This document shows, one piece after another, positions 12,001 to 30,104 of a DNA stretch of 64,000 nt. Numbering within the stretch: position 1 is the first letter of the stretch; each line of letters opens with the position of its first letter. The notes beneath the pieces were generated by a model, which was not told the origin of the DNA, made no database searches, and worked only from the letters and a program-made list of their open reading frames with translations. Both the position numbers and the translations under genes were made by a program. The stretch is from Streptosporangium lutulentum (GTDB lineage: Bacteria > Actinomycetota > Actinomycetes > Streptosporangiales > Streptosporangiaceae): contig NZ_JAUSQU010000001.1 in the NCBI RefSeq assembly GCF_030811455.1, positions 1,116,001 to 1,180,000 of the forward strand, in the 5' to 3' direction.

Positions 12001-13991
12001 GCGGCGTCGGCCCCGTGTCGTTCGCCGACCACCGCCTGCTCACCCGGGTCCCCACCGGCTGGAGCTTCGCCGAGGCCGCCACCGCGCCCGCCGCCTTCCT
12101 CACCGCGTACTACAGCCTGCGCGACCTGGCCGGCATCCGGCCCGGAGAGTCGCTCCTCCTGCACGCCGCCGCCGGCGGCGTCGGCACGGCCGCGCTGCAG
12201 CTCGCCCGCCACTGGGGCGTGGAGGTGTACGGCACCGCCAGCGCCGGCAAGTGGGACGTGCTGCGCGCCCAAGGGCTCGACGACCGGCACATCGCGTCGT
12301 CGCGGACGCTGGACTTCGAGCCCCGGTTCCTGGAGGCCACCGGAGGCCGGGGCGTGGACGTGGTGCTGAACTCCCTCGCCGGGGAGTTCGTGGACGCCTC
12401 CCTGCGGCTGCTGACCGCCGGGGGCCGGTTCATCGAAATGGGCAAGACCGATATCCGCGACGCCGCCGACCTCCCGGACGTGAGCTACCGGGCGTTCGAC
12501 GTGATGGATCCCGGTCCGGAGCACGTCCAGCGGATGCTGGCCGAGCTGGGTGAGTTGTTCGAGGCGGGGGTGCTGAAGCCTCTGCCGGTCACGGCGTGGG
12601 ACATCCGCCGGGCGCCGGAGGCGTTCCGGTTCCTCAGCCAGGCCCGCAATGTCGGCAAGGTCGTGCTGACCGTGCCGGCCGCTCTGGATCCCGAGGGCAC
12701 GGTGCTGATCACCGGTGGCACGGGTGTGCTCGGGGCCGTGGTGGCCCGGCATCTGGTGACCGAGCACGGCGCACGCCACCTGGTGCTCACCAGCCGCACC
12801 GGAGGCGCGGCCGAACTGGCCGCGGAACTCACCGGCCTCGGCGCGCGGGTCCGGGTGGTGGCCTGCGACGCGGCCGACCGCGAGGCGATGACCGGGCTCC
12901 TGGACGGGATCCGGGCCGAGCGGCCCCTCACCGGGGTCGTCCACGCCGCCGGGCTCCTCGACGACGCCACCATCGAGAACCTCACCCCCGAACAGGTCGA
13001 ACGGGTGCTGCGGCCCAAGGTCGACGCCGCCTGGAACCTGCACGAACTCACCCGAGGCGACGACCTGGCCGTCTTCGCGCTGTTCTCCTCGGGCGCGGGC
13101 ATCCTCGGCAACGCCGGCCAGGGCAACTACGCCGCGGCCAACGCCTTCCTCGACGCCCTCGCCGCCCACCGCAACGCCGCGGGACTGCCCGGCACCTCCC
13201 TCGCCTGGGGGCTGTGGGCCCAGGCCGGTGGCATGACCGGCCACCTCGACACAGCGGACCGGGCCAGGATGGCCCGCAGCGGGATCCTGCCGTTCACCGT
13301 CGAGGAGGGTCTCGCGCTCTTCGACGCCGCGTGCGCCGGTGAAGCCGGCGTCGCCGTCCTCAGCAGGTTCGACCTCGCCGGTCTGCGCCGGTCGGCCGCC
13401 GCCGGGAACCTCGCCCCCGTGCTCCGCGCCCTGGCCGGCGGGCCCGCCCGCCGTACCGCCAGCGGAGCCGTCGACCTCGACACCCTCGCCGAACGGCTCA
13501 GCGGGCTCGACCCCGACGAGCGGCGCGCGTACGTGCTCGACCTCGTCCGCGGGCACGTCGCCGTCATCCTCGGCCACGCCGGGCCGGAGACCATCGAACC
13601 CGGACGGGTGTTCAAGGAGCTCGGCTTCGACTCCCTGTCCGCCGTCGAGTTCCGCAATCGGCTCAACGCCGCCACCGGCCTGCGGCTGCCCTCCACCCTC
13701 GTGTTCGACCACCCGACCGTGGCCGCGCTCGCCGACCACCTCCTCATCGAGATCGCACCGGACGCCCCCGGCACCCCGGTGCTCGCCGAGATCGCCAGGC
13801 TGGAGGCCGGCTGGGCGCTCGCTCCGTTCGACGACGACACCCGCGCCACCGTCGTCGCCCGGCTGCACGAACTGATCGCCCAGGTCGGCACCAACGGCGA
13901 CGTCAACGGCGACGCCGCCGCGGACCGGATCAGCTCCGCCACCGACGACGAGATCTTCGACTTCATCGACAGGGAGCTCGGCATCGCCTGA
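3039..13991 (+). CDS. Two-module type I PKS: KS-AT-KR(dead)-ACP, KS-AT-DH-ER-KR-ACP
   Basis: 3650 aa from the ATG at 3039 with AGGAG 8 bases upstream. The frame is open further upstream, but the coil [11 protein letters not shown] marks the real start. Module 1: KS (Cys206), AT (Ser662, YASH 762-765, so methylmalonyl-type), KR with GGTGGLG but Gln1330 where the catalytic Tyr belongs, ACP Ser1498. Module 2: KS (Cys1728), AT (Ser2169, YASH 2266-2269, methylmalonyl-type), DH with [11 protein letters not shown] (His2471) and Asp2633, ER, KR with LDD and Tyr3364, ACP Ser3532, acidic C-terminal docking tail. Predicted outcome: one C2-methylated beta-keto unit, then one fully reduced methyl-branched unit. 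The second AT is in clearly different codon usage. It sits 32 bases after the previous PKS gene and 69 before the next. Confidence 0.95.
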   Translation: MSNEQVLRDYLKRATADLRQTRRLLREAEEAAHEPIAIVGMSCRFPGGADTPEDLWRLLAAGGDALTDFPDDRGWNVEDIYHPEPGQAGKTCTRRGGFLHDAGDFDAGFFGVSPREALAMDPQQRLLLESSWEVFERAGIDPATVRGSQTGVFLGVIFQGYGPRPSDPGEDLEGYLLTGGTTSVASGRVAYTFGLEGPALTIDTACSSSLVALHLAVQALRKGECSMALVGGVTVMATPGIFLEMSRQRGIAQDGHCKAFAAAADGTGFSDGLGLILVERLSDARRLGHNVLAVVRGSAVNQDGASNGLTAPSGPAQERAIEQALADACLTTADVDAVEAHGTGTTLGDPIEAQALLATYGQNRQQPLLLGSVKSNIGHTQAAAGVAGIIKMVMAMRHGVLPRTLHVDEPSPHVDWTAGSVELLTANVPWPETGQPRRAAVSAFGISGTNAHVVLEEAPPADEPEAEDGTEPAAPELTALRPWTLSARSERALRDQAVRLLETVRADPALDPADVGAALVATRAAFDRRAVILAAGRDGFLAGLQAVADGDGTADGATLVHGTAGDPGQVAFVFPGQGSQWAGMAVDLLDSSETFAASIQASEEALRPHVDWSLTGVLRGAPGAPSLERVDVVQPALFAVMVALAALWQAHGVTPAAVVGHSQGEIAAAHVAGALTLADAAKIVALRSKALVALAGTGGMVSLALPADDARALVERWDGRVEIAAVNGPRATVVAGDAQALTELLAHCETGNVRARRIPVDYASHSAHVEAIREDLLRTLAGVTPVASAVAFYSTVTGERLDTTGLDAGYWYRNLRHTVDLDGAVRALRRDGYGTFVESSPHPVLTVGLQEILDDAGVVVGSLRRDQPGPARFLTSMAELHARGGQVDWRQAAGGTRLELPTYPFERTRYWLDAQAAPGHPDDALFWDAVEREDIQTLAGTLDVDGPSLDAVVPALSSWRRRRHGKATVDGRRYRVSWKQIPDAGTATLTGTWLVITPGGGADGGTAVADALARHGAAVLTAELADPSAESVRELVAAHEPSGIVSLLPTDERPDAAHPAVTAGLAGTLALIHGSVAAGRDVPIWSLTRGAVRIGAEDSGGNAAQAPVWGLARVAGIEHPGIWGGLADLPADLDDAALNRLCAAIARTGGEDQIAVRPAGTFARRLVRATPGRTAEPWRPEGTVLVTGGTGGLGGHVARWLADRGAGHIVLAGRRGPAAPGAAELEAELRERGAQVTVAACDAADRAALAALLDGLAAGGTPVRAVFHAANVLEDGPVAALDPARIDAAAQAKITAATNLDELTRDLDLSAFVLFSSLSGVLGLPGQGGQAPGNAFLDALAEKRRANGLTATSIAWGPWTGAGRDADEAVAELRHRHGVPPIPPGLAIEALQQALDRDETTLVVADIDWERFFLAFTAARRRPLIEDVTDVRALLAAGAGAGTAPVSALAGRLLGLGEDDQDEIVLDAVRDQVAAVLRHPTTDAVRPDTAFKEAGFDSITGVELRNRLSNLTGLSLPATLVFDYPNPAALARFLRAELAGSQAAAVVETSRAADDEPIAIVGMSCRFPGGVNSPEDLWRLVADGVDAVSPFPTDRGWDLDGLYDPDPDRTGTSYTRAGGFLERPAHFDAGFFGISPKEALATDPQQRLLLESAWETFERAGIDPGSLRGSRTGVFVGMTYQDYSARLHQAPEGFEGHLMIGNTPSVASGRLSYVYGLEGPAVTVDTACSSSLVALHLAVQALRSGECSLALAGAVVVMATPAMFVEFSRQRGLAPDGRCKAFGAGADGFGASEGVGLLLVERLSDAVANGHQVLAVVRGSAVNQDGASNGLSAPNGPSQQRVIRQALAAAGLSARDVDAVEGHGTGTPLGDPIEAQALLSTYGQDREEPLWLGSLKSNIGHAQAAAGVGGIIKMVMAMRHGVLPKTLHADEPSPHVDWSAGAVELLTETRDWPETGRPRRSAVSSFGISGTNAHVILEQGPAPEEVPAGSGGVVPWVISAKSEAGVHAQAGRLAEALAGRELDPAGVALSLAVERARFDHRAVVVGSQPEELLAGLRALAAGELSPSVVQGVAAGAGTKRVFVFPGQGSQWVGMAGELWESCAVFGEQMEACEVALAPFTGWSLREVVGDREALERVEVVQPVLFAVMVSLARVWQWLGVEPDAVVGHSQGEIAAAYVAGALSLEDAARVVAVRSRVLRAVAGRGAMASVSLPADQVRARWGGRVSVAVVNGPVATVVAGEVGAVEGVVSECEVLGVRARRIEVDYASHSVHVEAVEEELGALLGEVVAVSGRVPFYSTVTGSVLDTAGLDGGYWYRNLRRPVEFERAVGALVADGHRVFVEVSPHPVLTVGVQQILEAVEVEGVVSGTLRRGEGGLRRVVGSVAGVYSQGVGVDWGPLVGGAGRVDLPTYAFQRERYWLEPAAGGGDAAGLGLQVAEHPLLGAAVSLAGSETLLFTGRLSLRTHPWLAGHAVAGTVLLPGTAFVDLAIHAGDHVGCGRIEELTLQAPLVLPDDAAVQLQVTVGVPDAAGRCSIGVHSRLSNAADHDWTCNATGVLAPADRTEPAPLAAWPPPGAVRVPVEEFYRRLRESGLDYGPAFQGLRAAWRSGDDVYTEVTLPEGDVDGFGIHPALLDAALHGIGLGALDEADPGAGLMLPFSWSDVTLHAGGATGLRVRLSPAGTDAVSLELADHAGLPVASVGTLAMRPVAKGRLGSHHDALFTVDWTPVPPVADAVPGDWAVLGADPFGIGAAAHGTLGDIAETAPDTVFVCCDTPAGEVAEVTRESVERLLGTLRDWLAEPGLAAARLVVVTRGAVATAAAEPVSDLAASAVWGLLRSAQSEHPGRFVLLDLDGHHESVLAVPAALASGEAQLAVRAGWLYTPRIARTTARPALTPPDGVPEWRLEVREKGGFDAMELAAAPAEPLAPGQVRLAVRAAGLNFRDVVMALGMVPDDGRPAATEGAGVVLEVGDGVTGFAPGDRVMGLISGGVGPVSFADHRLLTRVPTGWSFAEAATAPAAFLTAYYSLRDLAGIRPGESLLLHAAAGGVGTAALQLARHWGVEVYGTASAGKWDVLRAQGLDDRHIASSRTLDFEPRFLEATGGRGVDVVLNSLAGEFVDASLRLLTAGGRFIEMGKTDIRDAADLPDVSYRAFDVMDPGPEHVQRMLAELGELFEAGVLKPLPVTAWDIRRAPEAFRFLSQARNVGKVVLTVPAALDPEGTVLITGGTGVLGAVVARHLVTEHGARHLVLTSRTGGAAELAAELTGLGARVRVVACDAADREAMTGLLDGIRAERPLTGVVHAAGLLDDATIENLTPEQVERVLRPKVDAAWNLHELTRGDDLAVFALFSSGAGILGNAGQGNYAAANAFLDALAAHRNAAGLPGTSLAWGLWAQAGGMTGHLDTADRARMARSGILPFTVEEGLALFDAACAGEAGVAVLSRFDLAGLRRSAAAGNLAPVLRALAGGPARRTASGAVDLDTLAERLSGLDPDERRAYVLDLVRGHVAVILGHAGPETIEPGRVFKELGFDSLSAVEFRNRLNAATGLRLPSTLVFDHPTVAALADHLLIEIAPDAPGTPVLAEIARLEAGWALAPFDDDTRATVVARLHELIAQVGTNGDVNGDAAADRISSATDDEIFDFIDRELGIA

Positions 13992-14060
13992 CCCGCCTCA
14001 TCAACGGGGAGCCCGGGTCCCGCCTGATCCGCCGACCACCAGAACAGGGAAGTGAACAGC

Positions 14061-16286
14061 ATGACGAACGAGGAGAAGCTCCGCGATTACCTCAAGAAGG
14101 TCACCACCGACCTTCACCAGACCCGCCTGCGGCTCAAGGAGGTCACCGACCGCGACGCCGAACCCGTCGCCATCGTCGGCATGGCCTGCCGGTTCCCCGG
14201 CGACGTCGAATCCCCCGAGGACCTGTGGCGGCTCGTCGCCGGCGAGGGCGACGCCATCACCGAGTTCCCCACCGACCGCGGCTGGGAACCCGGGCTCTAC
14301 GACCCCGATCCCGAGGCGTCCGGCAAGTCGTACGCCCGCTCCGGCGGGTTCGTCGCGGGCGCCGGCGACTTCGACCCCGTGTTCTTCGGGATCAGCCCGC
14401 GCGAAGCCCTCGCCATGGACCCCCAGCAGCGCCTCCTCCTGGAAACCGGGTGGGAGGCCGTCGAACGCGCCGGCATCGACCCCACCACCCTGCGCGGCAG
14501 CCGCACCGGCGTCTACGCCGGCGTCGTCCACCAGGACTACCTCGGCCGGCTCGACCGCATCCCCGAGGAGTGCGAGGGCTACATCAGCACCGGCAGCTCC
14601 GCCAGCATCGCCTCCGGCCGCGTCGCCTACACCCTCGGGCTCGAAGGGCCCGCCCTCACCATCGACACCGCGTGCTCCTCCTCGCTCGTCGCGCTGCACC
14701 TGGCCGTCCAGGCGCTGCGCAAGGGCGAATGCGGACTGGCCCTCGCCGGCGGCGTCACCGTCATGGCCACACCCGGCATCTTCCAGGAGTTCAGCCGCCT
14801 GCGCGGCCTCGCCCGCGACGGCCGCTGCAAGGCGTTCTCCGACGACGCGGACGGCACCGCCTTCGCCGAGGGCGCCGGCGTGCTGCTGCTGGAGCGGCTC
14901 TCCGACGCCCGCCGCCTCGGCCACCGGGTCCTCGCCGTGGTCCGCGGGTCCGCCGTCAACCAGGACGGCGCGTCCAACGGCCTCACCGCGCCCAGCGGCC
15001 CCTCCCAGGAGAACGTGATCCGGCAGGCCCTCGCCGACGCCCGTCTCCAGCCCGCCGACGTCGACGCGGTCGAGGCCCACGGCACCGGCACCTCGCTGGG
15101 CGATCCCATCGAGGCCAGGGCACTGCTGAGCGCCTACGGCCAGGACCGGGCCGAACCGCTGTGGCTGGGCTCGCTCAAGTCGAACATCGGCCACGCCCAG
15201 GCCGCCGCCGGAGTCGGCGGCGTCATCAAGATGGTCATGGCCATGCGGTACGGGCTGCTGCCCCGGACGCTGCACCTCGGCGAGCCGTCCGCGCACATCG
15301 ACTGGACGGCCGGCCACGTCGTGCCCCTGGAGCGGGCCAGGGCCTGGCCGGACGCCGGGCGGCCACGCAGGTGCGGGGTCTCCTCCTTCGGGTTCAGCGG
15401 CACCAACGCCCACGTCGTCCTGGAACAGGCGCCCGCCGAGGACGTCCCCGAGGCTCCGGCGGGCGACGGCAGGCTCCTGCCCTGGGTGGTCGCCGGAGTC
15501 GGGGAGGAAGGACTGCGCGCCCAGGCCGCGCGCCTCCACGCGTTCGCCTCCGCCGACCCGCGCCTCTCCGTCGCGGACGTCGCCCTCACCCTGGCCACCG
15601 CCCGCGCCGGCCTTCCCCGCCGCGCCGTCGTGATCGCCCGTGACCTCCCCGGTTTCCTCGCCGGGCTCGCCGCCGTCGCCGCCGGCGCCCCCGACCCCAG
15701 CGTCGTCCGCCCCACCTCCGGCGAACTCCCCGAGGGGGAGCCCTGGGGGATCGCCGCCGCCTACGCCGGCGGGGCCGAGGTCCGGTGGGACGCCGTGTTC
15801 GAGGGGAGCGGGGCGCGCGTCGCCGACCTGCCGACCTACGCCTTCCAGCGGGAGCGCTACTGGCTGGTCGACGAGACCGTCCGGGAGGCGCCCGCCGTGG
15901 AGGAGCCCCAGGCCGCGTCCTGGCGGTATCACGCCGTCTGCGCGCCCGTGCCCGACGACGCGCGGGTGCCGGTCTCCGGCAGCTGGCTGGTCGTCTCCGG
16001 GGCAGGCGCGGACGACGCGCTCGTCAGCGCCTCCGCCGGAGCCCTCGCCGGGCACGGCGCGCGAGTCCGTACCGTCGCGCTCACCCCGGGCGCCGACCGC
16101 CACGCGCACGCCACCTCCATCCGCGACGCGGCCGGCGGTGCCCGGGTCGACGGCGTGCTGTCCTTCCTCGCCGGTCTCGGCGGGGAGGACGTCCTGTCGC
16201 TCACCCGCGCCATGGCCGACGCGGGCGTCGACGCCCCGCTCTGGTCCGCCGGAAATCCCGGCGTCGTGGCCGCCGGATGGCACTGA
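14061..16286 (+). CDS. AT-less, truncated PKS protein: docking-KS-(no AT)-KR stub
   Basis: 741 aa from ATG 14061 (AGGGA upstream); a GTG nine bases earlier is too close to the ribosome site. The N-terminal coil [11 protein letters not shown] matches that of the previous PKS, so docking to it is likely. The KS is complete: Cys205 in TACSSS, His340 in HGTGT, His378 in NIGH. The KS-AT linker then runs straight into the post-AT linker ([13 protein letters not shown]), so about 300 residues of AT are missing, junction near 15700-15755. After this only the non-catalytic structural half of a KR follows. The NADPH motif, ACP and C-terminal docking tail are absent, and the frame stops at a clean TGA. 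Either a decayed module or half of a split module completed by the AT-ACP protein at 16943. Confidence 0.9.
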   Translation: MTNEEKLRDYLKKVTTDLHQTRLRLKEVTDRDAEPVAIVGMACRFPGDVESPEDLWRLVAGEGDAITEFPTDRGWEPGLYDPDPEASGKSYARSGGFVAGAGDFDPVFFGISPREALAMDPQQRLLLETGWEAVERAGIDPTTLRGSRTGVYAGVVHQDYLGRLDRIPEECEGYISTGSSASIASGRVAYTLGLEGPALTIDTACSSSLVALHLAVQALRKGECGLALAGGVTVMATPGIFQEFSRLRGLARDGRCKAFSDDADGTAFAEGAGVLLLERLSDARRLGHRVLAVVRGSAVNQDGASNGLTAPSGPSQENVIRQALADARLQPADVDAVEAHGTGTSLGDPIEARALLSAYGQDRAEPLWLGSLKSNIGHAQAAAGVGGVIKMVMAMRYGLLPRTLHLGEPSAHIDWTAGHVVPLERARAWPDAGRPRRCGVSSFGFSGTNAHVVLEQAPAEDVPEAPAGDGRLLPWVVAGVGEEGLRAQAARLHAFASADPRLSVADVALTLATARAGLPRRAVVIARDLPGFLAGLAAVAAGAPDPSVVRPTSGELPEGEPWGIAAAYAGGAEVRWDAVFEGSGARVADLPTYAFQRERYWLVDETVREAPAVEEPQAASWRYHAVCAPVPDDARVPVSGSWLVVSGAGADDALVSASAGALAGHGARVRTVALTPGADRHAHATSIRDAAGGARVDGVLSFLAGLGGEDVLSLTRAMADAGVDAPLWSAGNPGVVAAGWH

Positions 16287-16383
16287 AATGTAGGGGGTAT
16301 TTAGGGGATCAATAAATTGGCCGGACATGCGAAAGTTAAATAGCCGGAAAGGTGAATACGTATAAACGATTCGGAGGATTGTC
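16287..16383 (+). promoter_or_regulatory. AT-rich leader before the SnoaL-like gene
   Basis: A 97-base gap that is far richer in A/T than anything around it, ending in a strong GGAGGA ribosome site (16373-16378) 5 bases before a GTG. Its composition suggests either a promoter for the downstream half of the cluster or the scar of the event that truncated the upstream PKS. I see no convincing -35/-10 pair. Confidence 0.4.
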
Positions 16384-16842
16384 GTGGGAGAAGACCGTAG
16401 GGCCTGCGAGGAGAATCTGCAGAACTACATCACGCATGTCCTCAACGAGGGTCAGATCGATCGGCTGGGCGAATTCGTCCACCCCGACTTCATCACCCAC
16501 ACCGACGAGTCCGCGCTTGAGCTCGACGCCGAGGGCGACGACTTCGACGGCGTCCGCGACGGGATCGTCGAGCTGCGCGAGAAGCTGCAGCCGCACTACA
16601 GCGCCACCGTGACCAGGTGGGACGGCGACACCGCCCACCTGGCCTGGACCCTCGCCGGCACCCACGTGGGCCGCATCATGGGGTTCGACCCGACCGGGAA
16701 GTCCTTCGCCGTGAACTACACCAGCTGGTGCACGTTCAAGGACGGCAGGGCCATCGAGGCCAAGGGCGAATGGGACCCGGCCCAGACCCTGGCGGAGATC
16801 CGCAAGCAGATCGACGCGCAGCTCGTCGCCGACCACGTCTGA
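16384..16842 (+). CDS. SnoaL-like / NTF2-fold protein
   Basis: 152 aa from GTG 16384, with GGAGGA 5 bases upstream. The sequence has the usual layout of the SnoaL-like NTF2 fold: an N-terminal helix with a long acidic stretch, then HPDFITH, a DGIVELREKL helix, and strands ending GRAIEAKGEWD. Family members include polyketide cyclases, epoxide hydrolases, hydroxylases and non-catalytic binding proteins, so the fold alone does not fix a reaction. Its place is telling: it lies between a PKS protein that has KS but no AT or ACP and one that has AT and ACP but no KS. Roles to consider are cyclisation or aldol chemistry on a poly-beta-keto chain, or a structural bridge. Function is inference; the fold call is fairly safe. 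Confidence 0.8.
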   Translation: MGEDRRACEENLQNYITHVLNEGQIDRLGEFVHPDFITHTDESALELDAEGDDFDGVRDGIVELREKLQPHYSATVTRWDGDTAHLAWTLAGTHVGRIMGFDPTGKSFAVNYTSWCTFKDGRAIEAKGEWDPAQTLAEIRKQIDAQLVADHV

Positions 16843-16942
16843 CCGGATTGGCGACACCTGTTTCGCCGGTGCGTATCCGGCCACATCAAATCCGGTCATG
16901 ACGACTATTTTCCCGACCATTGTTCGTGGGAGAAGCGGGCGT

Positions 16943-19632
16943 ATGAACAGAGAAACAACCCCGGCCGACGCGGAGCATCCGACGACCGTGCTCCTCCCGT
17001 TGTCCGGCACCGACTCGAGGGCGGTCGCCGAACTCGCGGAGCGCTACGAGCGGGCGCTCGCCGACGACGGTGTCCGCCTGGCGGATCTGGCGTACACGGC
17101 GGGCGCGCTCAGCCCGCACACCGCTCCGCACGACGGCCCGCGCGCGGCCGGGGTGGTGGCCACGACCGGCGAGGCCCGGCAGTGGCTGGCCGACGTCAGC
17201 CGGCAGCCACCCGCCGCCGGCCTCGCACCGGTCGACGCCGGACGCCTCGTCCTCGTCTTCTCCGGCCAGGGCAACCAGTGGCTCGGCATGGGCCGCGGCC
17301 TGGCCGCGGAACCGGTCGCCGGGCGGGTGCTCGCCGAATGCGACGAGATCCTCACCCGGCTGGCCGGGTGGTCGCTCACCGCGGAACTGGCCGCCACCGA
17401 GGAGACCTCCCGGCTGGAGGACCCCGCGGTGCTCCAGCCCGTACTGGTCGCCCTGCAGACCGCCGTGGTCCGCCAACTCGAAAGCTGGGGGGTCGTCGCG
17501 GACGCCTGCATCGGCCACAGCCTCGGTGAGATCTCGGCCGCGGTCGCGTGCGGCGCGCTCACCCTGGAGGACGCCCTCTACCTGGCCGTCGTCCGCGGCG
17601 ACCTGATGCGCGAGATCGTTGGCAGCGGCCGGACCGCGCTGCTGGGCGTCTCCGCCGAAGAGGCCGCCACCAGGATCGCCCGGCACGGCGGCGACGCCGA
17701 GATCGCCGCCTGGAACGCCCCACGGTCGACCCTGATCGCGGGAGCCGCCGCCACCGTGGGCCGCGTCGTGGACGAGCTCGCGGTCGAGGAGGTGTTCGCC
17801 CGGATGCTGCCCGGCTCCGTGGCTTTCCACAGCCGGTACGTGGCCCCCGTACATGACAAGATCACTGAGCTGGCCGGCGGCATCGTCGCCCGCGACGCGG
17901 GCACCACGATGGTGTCCACCGTCACCGGCGGGGTCGTCCCCGGCAGCGGGCTCGACTCCCGGTACTGGGGCGGCAACCTGCGCGAACCGGTCCGGTTCCT
18001 GCAGGGCGTCCGGTTCCTCGCCGACCAGGGGCACCGCGTCTTCGTCGAGATCGGCGCGCACCCCACACTGTCACCGTCGATCATCGAGTCGCTGGCCGGG
18101 ACCGAGGCCCTGGTCGTCCCGACGCTGCGCCGCGGCGTGCCCGAGCGCGACGCGCTGCTCACCACCGCGGCCCGCCTCTACGAGGCGGGCGCCGCCCTCG
18201 ACTTCTCCGCGCTGTCCCCGCCGGATCGGCGCGCCGTCCGCCTGCGCCCCGCACCCGCCCGGCGCGACACCGGCCCCGCCGTGACCGTCTCCCCCCGGGA
18301 GGCGTTCGGCGACCTTCCCGGCGGCCTGAGCCTCTGGCGCGGCACCGTCACCCGCACTCCCGCGCACGGCCGGTTCCACCTGTACGGCGAGCCCCTGGCC
18401 TCCTTCGCCCTGATCGCCGGCACCGCCCTCGCCGCCTGCCCGGCCGGGCCGTACGAGCTGGACGTCCGTCTCGCCGGCGGCCACGGTGCCGACGCCGTGG
18501 CCGCCGACGAGCCCTACGTCGCCTCGCCGGCCGGATCCGGGGCGATCGAGATCCACGCCCGGACCGGGGAGGGGCTCAGCCCGCGGGCCACCGGCGTCAC
18601 GCGGCCCCGCACCGGAGAGGACCCCGGCCCGGTCGACGTCCACGCGCTCGCGGCCAGGTCCGGGACGCACCTGGCGGGCTCCGCCGCCTACACCGCCCTG
18701 GCCGAGGCCGGGCTGGTCGCCGACCACCCGCTGGTGCGAGACATCTGGCGCGGCCGGGGCGAGACGCTGTTCCGCCTGACCGCGACCACCGGATCGCCCG
18801 TCGACGTCATGGTCCACTGCGCCGTCCTGCTCTCCGCGATCCCCCCCGACGCCGACGCCGGTGTCGGTGTCGGTGTCGAAGGGGGTGCCGGACTGCCGGT
18901 CGCCCTCGACGCCCTGACCGTGGACCGCCCCGGAGCCGCGACCTGGCTCCTCCTCCGCGACCTCGACGAGCACGACCTCGACACACACCGCCTCGACACA
19001 CACCGCGTCGACGAGCACGACCTCGGCGAGCACGCTCAGGGAGCGGGTCCCGGCGGTGGGACCGCCGGGCACTCGGTTCTGGTCCTGGACGCGTCCGGCG
19101 CCGTTCTCGCCGGTGCCGCCCGGCTCACCCTGCGGCACGTGCCGCAGGCCGTACTGGCCGAGCGGGCGGCCGAGCTGGCCGCCGCCCGGCGGGCCCGTGA
19201 GGCCGGTGCGGCGCTGGACCTGGCCGCGCTGGCCGGAGCCGACCTCGGCACCCGGACGGCCGCGATCGCGGACTTCCTGCGCACCGAACTCGGCCGGGTG
19301 CTGCGCATGCCGGCCGACCGGGTCGACCCCGACCGGCCGCTGAACGGTCTCGGCGTCGACTCGATCATGGGCCTGGAGCTGCAGGGCCGCCTGGAGGCGG
19401 CACTCGGCATCGAGGTGAAGGTGGTCAAGCTGCTCCGAGGCGACACCGTCACCGAGGTCGCCGCCGACCTGGCCGCCAGGCTCGACACCGGCACCCCGGC
19501 CGCCGCGGCCCAGGCCGCCGGGCTCGACGACCCCAGGGAGATCGAACGGCTCCTGGCCAACCTGGACATGCTCCCCCCGGAGGAGGTGGACTCGCTGCTC
19601 CAGCGCCTGGCGACCGGGGCGGCGGGAACGCT

Positions 19633-19636
<4 letters not shown>
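16943..19636 (+). CDS. KS-less PKS protein: AT-degenerate DH-ACP
   Basis: 897 aa from ATG 16943 (GGAGA 9 bases upstream); ATG 16898 is an alternative in the same frame. The protein begins directly with a KS-AT linker (LLPLSGTDSRAVAEL). It continues with an AT (FSGQGNQW near 106, GHSLGE with Ser193, VAFHS 293-297, closer to malonyl than methylmalonyl ATs), then a DH-shaped region ending in the typical LDASGAVLAGAARLTLR strand but lacking the HxxxGxxxxP His and the paired Asp, and an ACP (LGVDSI, Ser807). There is no KS, KR or N-terminal docking coil. With the AT-less KS protein at 14061 it would make one complete elongation module that leaves a beta-ketone. Its stop overlaps the NRPS start (ATGA), so the ACP most likely hands the chain to the first C domain. 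Confidence 0.88.
18962..19036 (+). repeat. Five 15-bp tandem repeats coding an L-D-x-H-x pentapeptide
   Basis: Five in-frame copies encode LDEHD, LDTHR, LDTHR, VDEHD and LGEHA within the degenerate DH region of the AT-ACP protein. Copies 2 and 3 are identical in bases. A short GV-rich tract (bases about 18857-18880) lies just before. The repeats look like replication slippage in a loop of a domain no longer under catalytic constraint. The alternating Asp/His pattern could in principle bind metal. Confidence 0.85.
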
Positions 19637-26056
<6,420 letters not shown>

Positions 26057-26064
<8 letters not shown>

Positions 26065-29053
26065 TCACGCGATGGACGACGACGGCGACGAGCTGGAGCG
26101 GATCGCGGTGATCGGCATGGCCTGCCGGGTTCCCGGCGCCGCGAACGTCACCCGGTTCTGGGCCAACCTCGTCAACGGCACCGAGTCGATCGAGATCGGC
26201 GACGTCCCGCCCGGCATGCCGCCCGGTTACGTCCCCGCCACCGGCCGCCTGGACGGGGTGGAGGACTTCGACGCCGAGTTCTTCGGCATGACGCCCCGCG
26301 AGGCCGAGCAGGCCGACCCGCAGCACCGGCTGTTCCTGGAGCAGTGCTGGGCCGCTCTGGAGGACGCCGCCTGCGACCCCGCCAGGTACCCCGGCCGGAT
26401 CGGAATCTGGGGCGGCTGCTCGTTCAACACCTACCTGGTGCTCAACCTGCTGCCGCGCCTGAGCGGAGGCGGCGTGCCCATGGAGTATCCGGCCTCGCTC
26501 CTGCACGGCAACGACAAGGACTACCTGACCAGCAGGGTCGCCTACAAGCTCGGCCTGAGCGGGCCGGCGGTCACGGTCCAGACGGCGTGCTCCACCTCCC
26601 TGGTTGCGGTCGCCCAGGCCTGCCAGGCGCTGCTGGACTACCAGTGCGACACCGCCCTGGCCGGCGGCGCCTCGGTGAAACTGCCGCAGGACCTCGGCTA
26701 CCTGTACGAGAGCGGCGGGATCCAGTCGCCCGACGGCCACTGCCGCGCCTTCGACGCCGACGCCGCAGGCACCGTGTTCACCAACGGGCTCGGCGTCGTC
26801 GTCCTCAAACGGCTCTCCGACGCGATCGCCGACGGCGACGTCGTGCACGCGGTCATCCTCGGCAGCGCCGTCAACAGCGACGGCAACCGCAAGGTCGGCT
26901 ACGCCGCGCCCAGCGTCGACGGGCAGGCCGAAGCCATCGCCGCCGCCTACCGGGCGGCCGAGATCAGCCCTCATACGGTCGGGTACGTCGAGGCCCACGG
27001 CACCGGCACCGCCGTCGGCGACCCGATCGAACTGGCCGCCCTCGACGAGGTCTTCGGCCGGGCCGGAGCCGCCCCGGGATCGGTCGCCATCGGGTCCGTC
27101 AAGACCAACGTCGGTCACCTCAACGCCGCCTCCGGCGTCATCGGCCTGATGAAGGCCGTCCTCGCCGTACGGCACGGCCGGATCCCGGCCAGCCTCAACT
27201 ACCGCCGCCCCAACCCCCGCGCCGGCCGCAACAGCCCGTTCGCCGTGAACGACACGCTCCGCCCGTGGCCGGAGCGGGACGGCCCGCGCCGCGCCGGCGT
27301 GAGCTCCTTCGGCGTCGGCGGCACCAACGCCCACGTCGTCATCGAGGAGGCGCCCCCCGTCCGCCCCCCGGCCACGCCCGCCCGGCTCCACCAGGTCATC
27401 ACGGTCTCCGCCCGGACCGGCCAGGCCCTGACCGAGGCCCGCACCACCCTGGCCGCGACGCTCACCGGCCCCGTGGACGCCGGGCTGGCGGCCGTCGCCT
27501 CGACCCTGCAGCGGGGACGCCGGGCGTTCGCGCACCGGGTCGCCGTCGTCTGCGCCGACCCCGCCGAGGGAGCCGCCGCGCTGGCCCGTGCCACCGGGAG
27601 AGTCGCCGTGGAGCGGCCCTCACCGGTGTTCCTCTTCCCCGGTCAGGGCAGCCAGTACCGCGGGATGGCCGCCGGGCTGCTGGAGTCCGAGCCGGAGTTC
27701 GCGGCGCAGGTACGGGCCTGCGCGCGGATCCTCGACCCGCTGATCGGGCACGACCTGGCCGAGTTGCTCGCCGTACCGGCGGGGCCTGGTGAACCCGACC
27801 CGCTGGTGGCCACCGAGCTCGCCCAGCCGGCCCTGTTCACCGTCGAGTACGCGCTGGCCCGCTGGTGGGAGTCCATCGGGGTGCGCCCCGTGGCCATGCT
27901 CGGTCACAGCATCGGCGAATGGGTGGCCGCCTGCCTGGCGGGCGTCTTCACCCTGCCGGACGCGCTCACCCTCGTCGCCGCCCGAGGACGCCTGATCGGT
28001 GCGCTGCCGCGAGGCTCGATGCTGGCCGTCGAACTCACCGAGACGCAGGCCCGCGCCTACGAGGCGCAGGGGCTCACGATCGCGGCCGTGAACGCGCCGG
28101 CCCGGTGCGTCCTGTCGGGCCCCGCCGAAGCCGTCGAGCGGGTCCGGGCCGAACTCGTCGAACGCGGCGTGGCCGCCCGCCCGCTCGCCACCTCGCACGC
28201 CTTCCACTCCGGCGCCCTCGACCCCATGGTCGCGCCCTTCGCCGACCTGGTCGCGGCCGTGCCCCGGCAGGCGCCGCGCGTCCCGTTCGTCTCCAACGTC
28301 ACCGGAACCTGGATCGGCGGAGCGGAGGCCACGGATCCCCGCTACTGGGGCCGGCAGGCCCGCAGGGCCGTCCGGTTCGCCGACGGGATCACCGCCCTGC
28401 TCAGCGTGCAGCGCCCGATCCTGCTGGAGGTGGGGCCCGGCCGCGCGCTGGGCCGCCTCGCCGCGCAGACCGCCGGGACCGGTACCGCCGTCGTGGGGAC
28501 GCTCCCCGGGGCCGGCGGTTCGGGTTCCACGCCCGCCGCGCTGGCCGGCGCGGTCGCCGCCCTGTGGGAGCACGGCGCCGACCTCGACTGGGCCGCCTAC
28601 CACGGCGGCGCCCCGAGGGCCGCCGCGCAGCTGCCCGGCTACCCCTTCCAGCGCCGCCGCCACTGGATCGACCCGCTGGACGCGCCCCCCGCCCCGCTTC
28701 CCGCGCCGCCCGCCACCCCGGCCGTTTCGCCCGCTCCCGCCGCCTCCGTCGCCTCCGCCGCCGAGCCGGTGGAGGTCGCCGGCGCGGAAGCGGAGACCGA
28801 CGAGCTCACCGGGCGGATCCTCGCGCTCTGGCGTGACCTCCTGGGGTTCGACGAGCTCGGCGTCACCGACGACCTGTTCATGCTGGGCGGCGACTCCCTC
28901 GTCGCCACCCGGCTGATCTCACGCGCCGACCGGCTCTTCGACGTCGAAGTGCCGCTCGACGAGTTCCTGGACGAGCCCACGGTGAGCCGGATGGCCGCCC
29001 TGGTGCTGGCACGACTGGACTCCCCGTACCTGGCAGAAATCGGAAAGGTGTGA
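26057..29053 (+). CDS. Final PKS module: KS-AT-PCP-like carrier, no TE
   Basis: 998 aa from ATG 26057, overlapping the NRPS stop by 8 bases. The KS is of the hybrid kind that elongates peptidyl chains (TACSTS with Cys about 175, HGTGT, NVGH). The AT has FPGQGSQYRGM (about 524), GHSIGEW (about 615) and HAFHS (about 713), the malonyl signature. No KR, DH or ER. An Ala/Pro-rich linker leads to a carrier with LGGDSL (about 944), more PCP-like than ACP-like, and the protein ends without a thioesterase. It should add one malonate-derived C2 unit to the dipeptidyl chain, giving a beta-keto thioester. Release must be spontaneous cyclisation or done by a separate enzyme; the methyltransferase and the hydrolase just downstream are the candidates. 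Confidence 0.95.
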
Positions 29054-29062
29054 AACACGATC

Positions 29063-29899
29063 ATGACTACCACTCGCGAGTCGTCGTACTACGGAGCCGG
29101 GGAGCACCCCCATCCCGAGAACGAGCTCAACCGGCTCAGGATCCAGGCGACGGCCTCCTGGCCGAAGGAGGCCCGCGTCATGCGGGAATGGGGGCTGCGC
29201 CCCGACGCCGACGTCCTGGAGATCGGCTCCGGCCCCGGCTTCATCACCGAGCTGCTCCTCCAGGAGGTCCCGCAGGGCTCCCTCACCTCCCTGGAACTGG
29301 AGGAGCACCAGATCGCCGAGGCCAAGGCGTACCTCGGTGACTACGACGAGAACCGGCTGCGGTTCGTCCAGGGCTCCGTCCTGGAGCAGCCGCTGCCGGA
29401 CGGAAGCTTCGACGTCGCCCACGCCCGCTTCCTCCTCCAGCACGTGCCCGAGCCCGTCGCGGCGCTGCGCGAGATGCACCGCGTGCTGCGTCCCGGCGGC
29501 CAGGTCGTCATCGCCGATGTGGACGACCACCTCTGGGGCACCGTGCACCCCGCGCCGCGGCTCCCGGTCATCGACCAGGTCATCCAGATGCGCATCGACC
29601 TGCAGGCCCAGCGCGGCGGCGACCGCCTGATCGGCCGCAAGATCCCGCAGATGCTGCTGGCCGCCGGCTTCGAGCGGATCAGGGTCGAGGCCGTCGCGGT
29701 GTCCAGCGACGAGATCGGCATGGCCATGCTGGACCCGCAGCTCAACATCCGCTCCCGCTACGCCATGATGGTCGCCCTCAACCCCGCCGCCGAGGACGCC
29801 GTCCGCGAGCTCGCCGACGCGGTGGACGAGTTCCTCGCCTCGCCGCTCTCCTCCGCCATGCTCCTGGTCTTCATGTACTCGGGGGAGAAGCCGCGATGA
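29063..29899 (+). CDS. SAM-dependent methyltransferase (class I)
   Basis: 278 aa from ATG 29063, ten bases after the PKS stop. The Rossmann SAM-binding motif VLEIGSGPG is at about residues 52-60, followed by the acidic LELEE strand end. [15 protein letters not shown] and [14 protein letters not shown] are the usual later motifs of the UbiE/small-molecule branch. Placed next to a final module that makes a beta-keto (enolisable) thioester, it is a good candidate for enol O-methylation, but C- or N-methylation cannot be excluded from sequence. Its stop overlaps the MbtH start by 4 bases, so the two are co-translated. The SAM-supply genes further down the operon support an active methylation step. 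Confidence 0.9.
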   Translation: MTTTRESSYYGAGEHPHPENELNRLRIQATASWPKEARVMREWGLRPDADVLEIGSGPGFITELLLQEVPQGSLTSLELEEHQIAEAKAYLGDYDENRLRFVQGSVLEQPLPDGSFDVAHARFLLQHVPEPVAALREMHRVLRPGGQVVIADVDDHLWGTVHPAPRLPVIDQVIQMRIDLQAQRGGDRLIGRKIPQMLLAAGFERIRVEAVAVSSDEIGMAMLDPQLNIRSRYAMMVALNPAAEDAVRELADAVDEFLASPLSSAMLLVFMYSGEKPR

Positions 29900-30093
29900 C
29901 CGGATCGGAGACCTGGGCCGTCGTGGTCAACCACGAGGAGCAGTACTCCCTGTGGCCCGCCGACAGGCAGCCTCCGAACGGCTGGCTGACCACCGGCTTC
30001 ACCGGCGAGCGGGACGACTGCCTCGCCCACATCACGACCGTTTGGACTGATCTGCGCCCGCTGAGCCTGCGGCGCCGCGCCACCGTGAGCTAA
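29896..30093 (+). CDS. MbtH-like protein
   Basis: 65 aa, ATG overlapping the methyltransferase stop. It shows the family fingerprint: [10 protein letters not shown] near the start, PNGW, the [11 protein letters not shown] segment (Cys where many have E-C), then VWTDLRP and SLRRR. MbtH proteins bind NRPS adenylation domains and are often needed for their folding or activity. Its partner is presumably one or both A domains of the NRPS at 19633. Slightly short at the C-terminus but complete over the conserved core. Confidence 0.95.
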   Translation: MTGSETWAVVVNHEEQYSLWPADRQPPNGWLTTGFTGERDDCLAHITTVWTDLRPLSLRRRATVS

Positions 30094-30104
30094 GGAGAGG
30101 ACCC

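Noticed and set aside
5880..13868. Very long minus-strand frame (2662 codons) opposite the two-module PKS
   Set aside because: High GC leaves few stops in the antisense frame. The protein is low-complexity, and the plus strand has complete PKS domains with the right codon bias.
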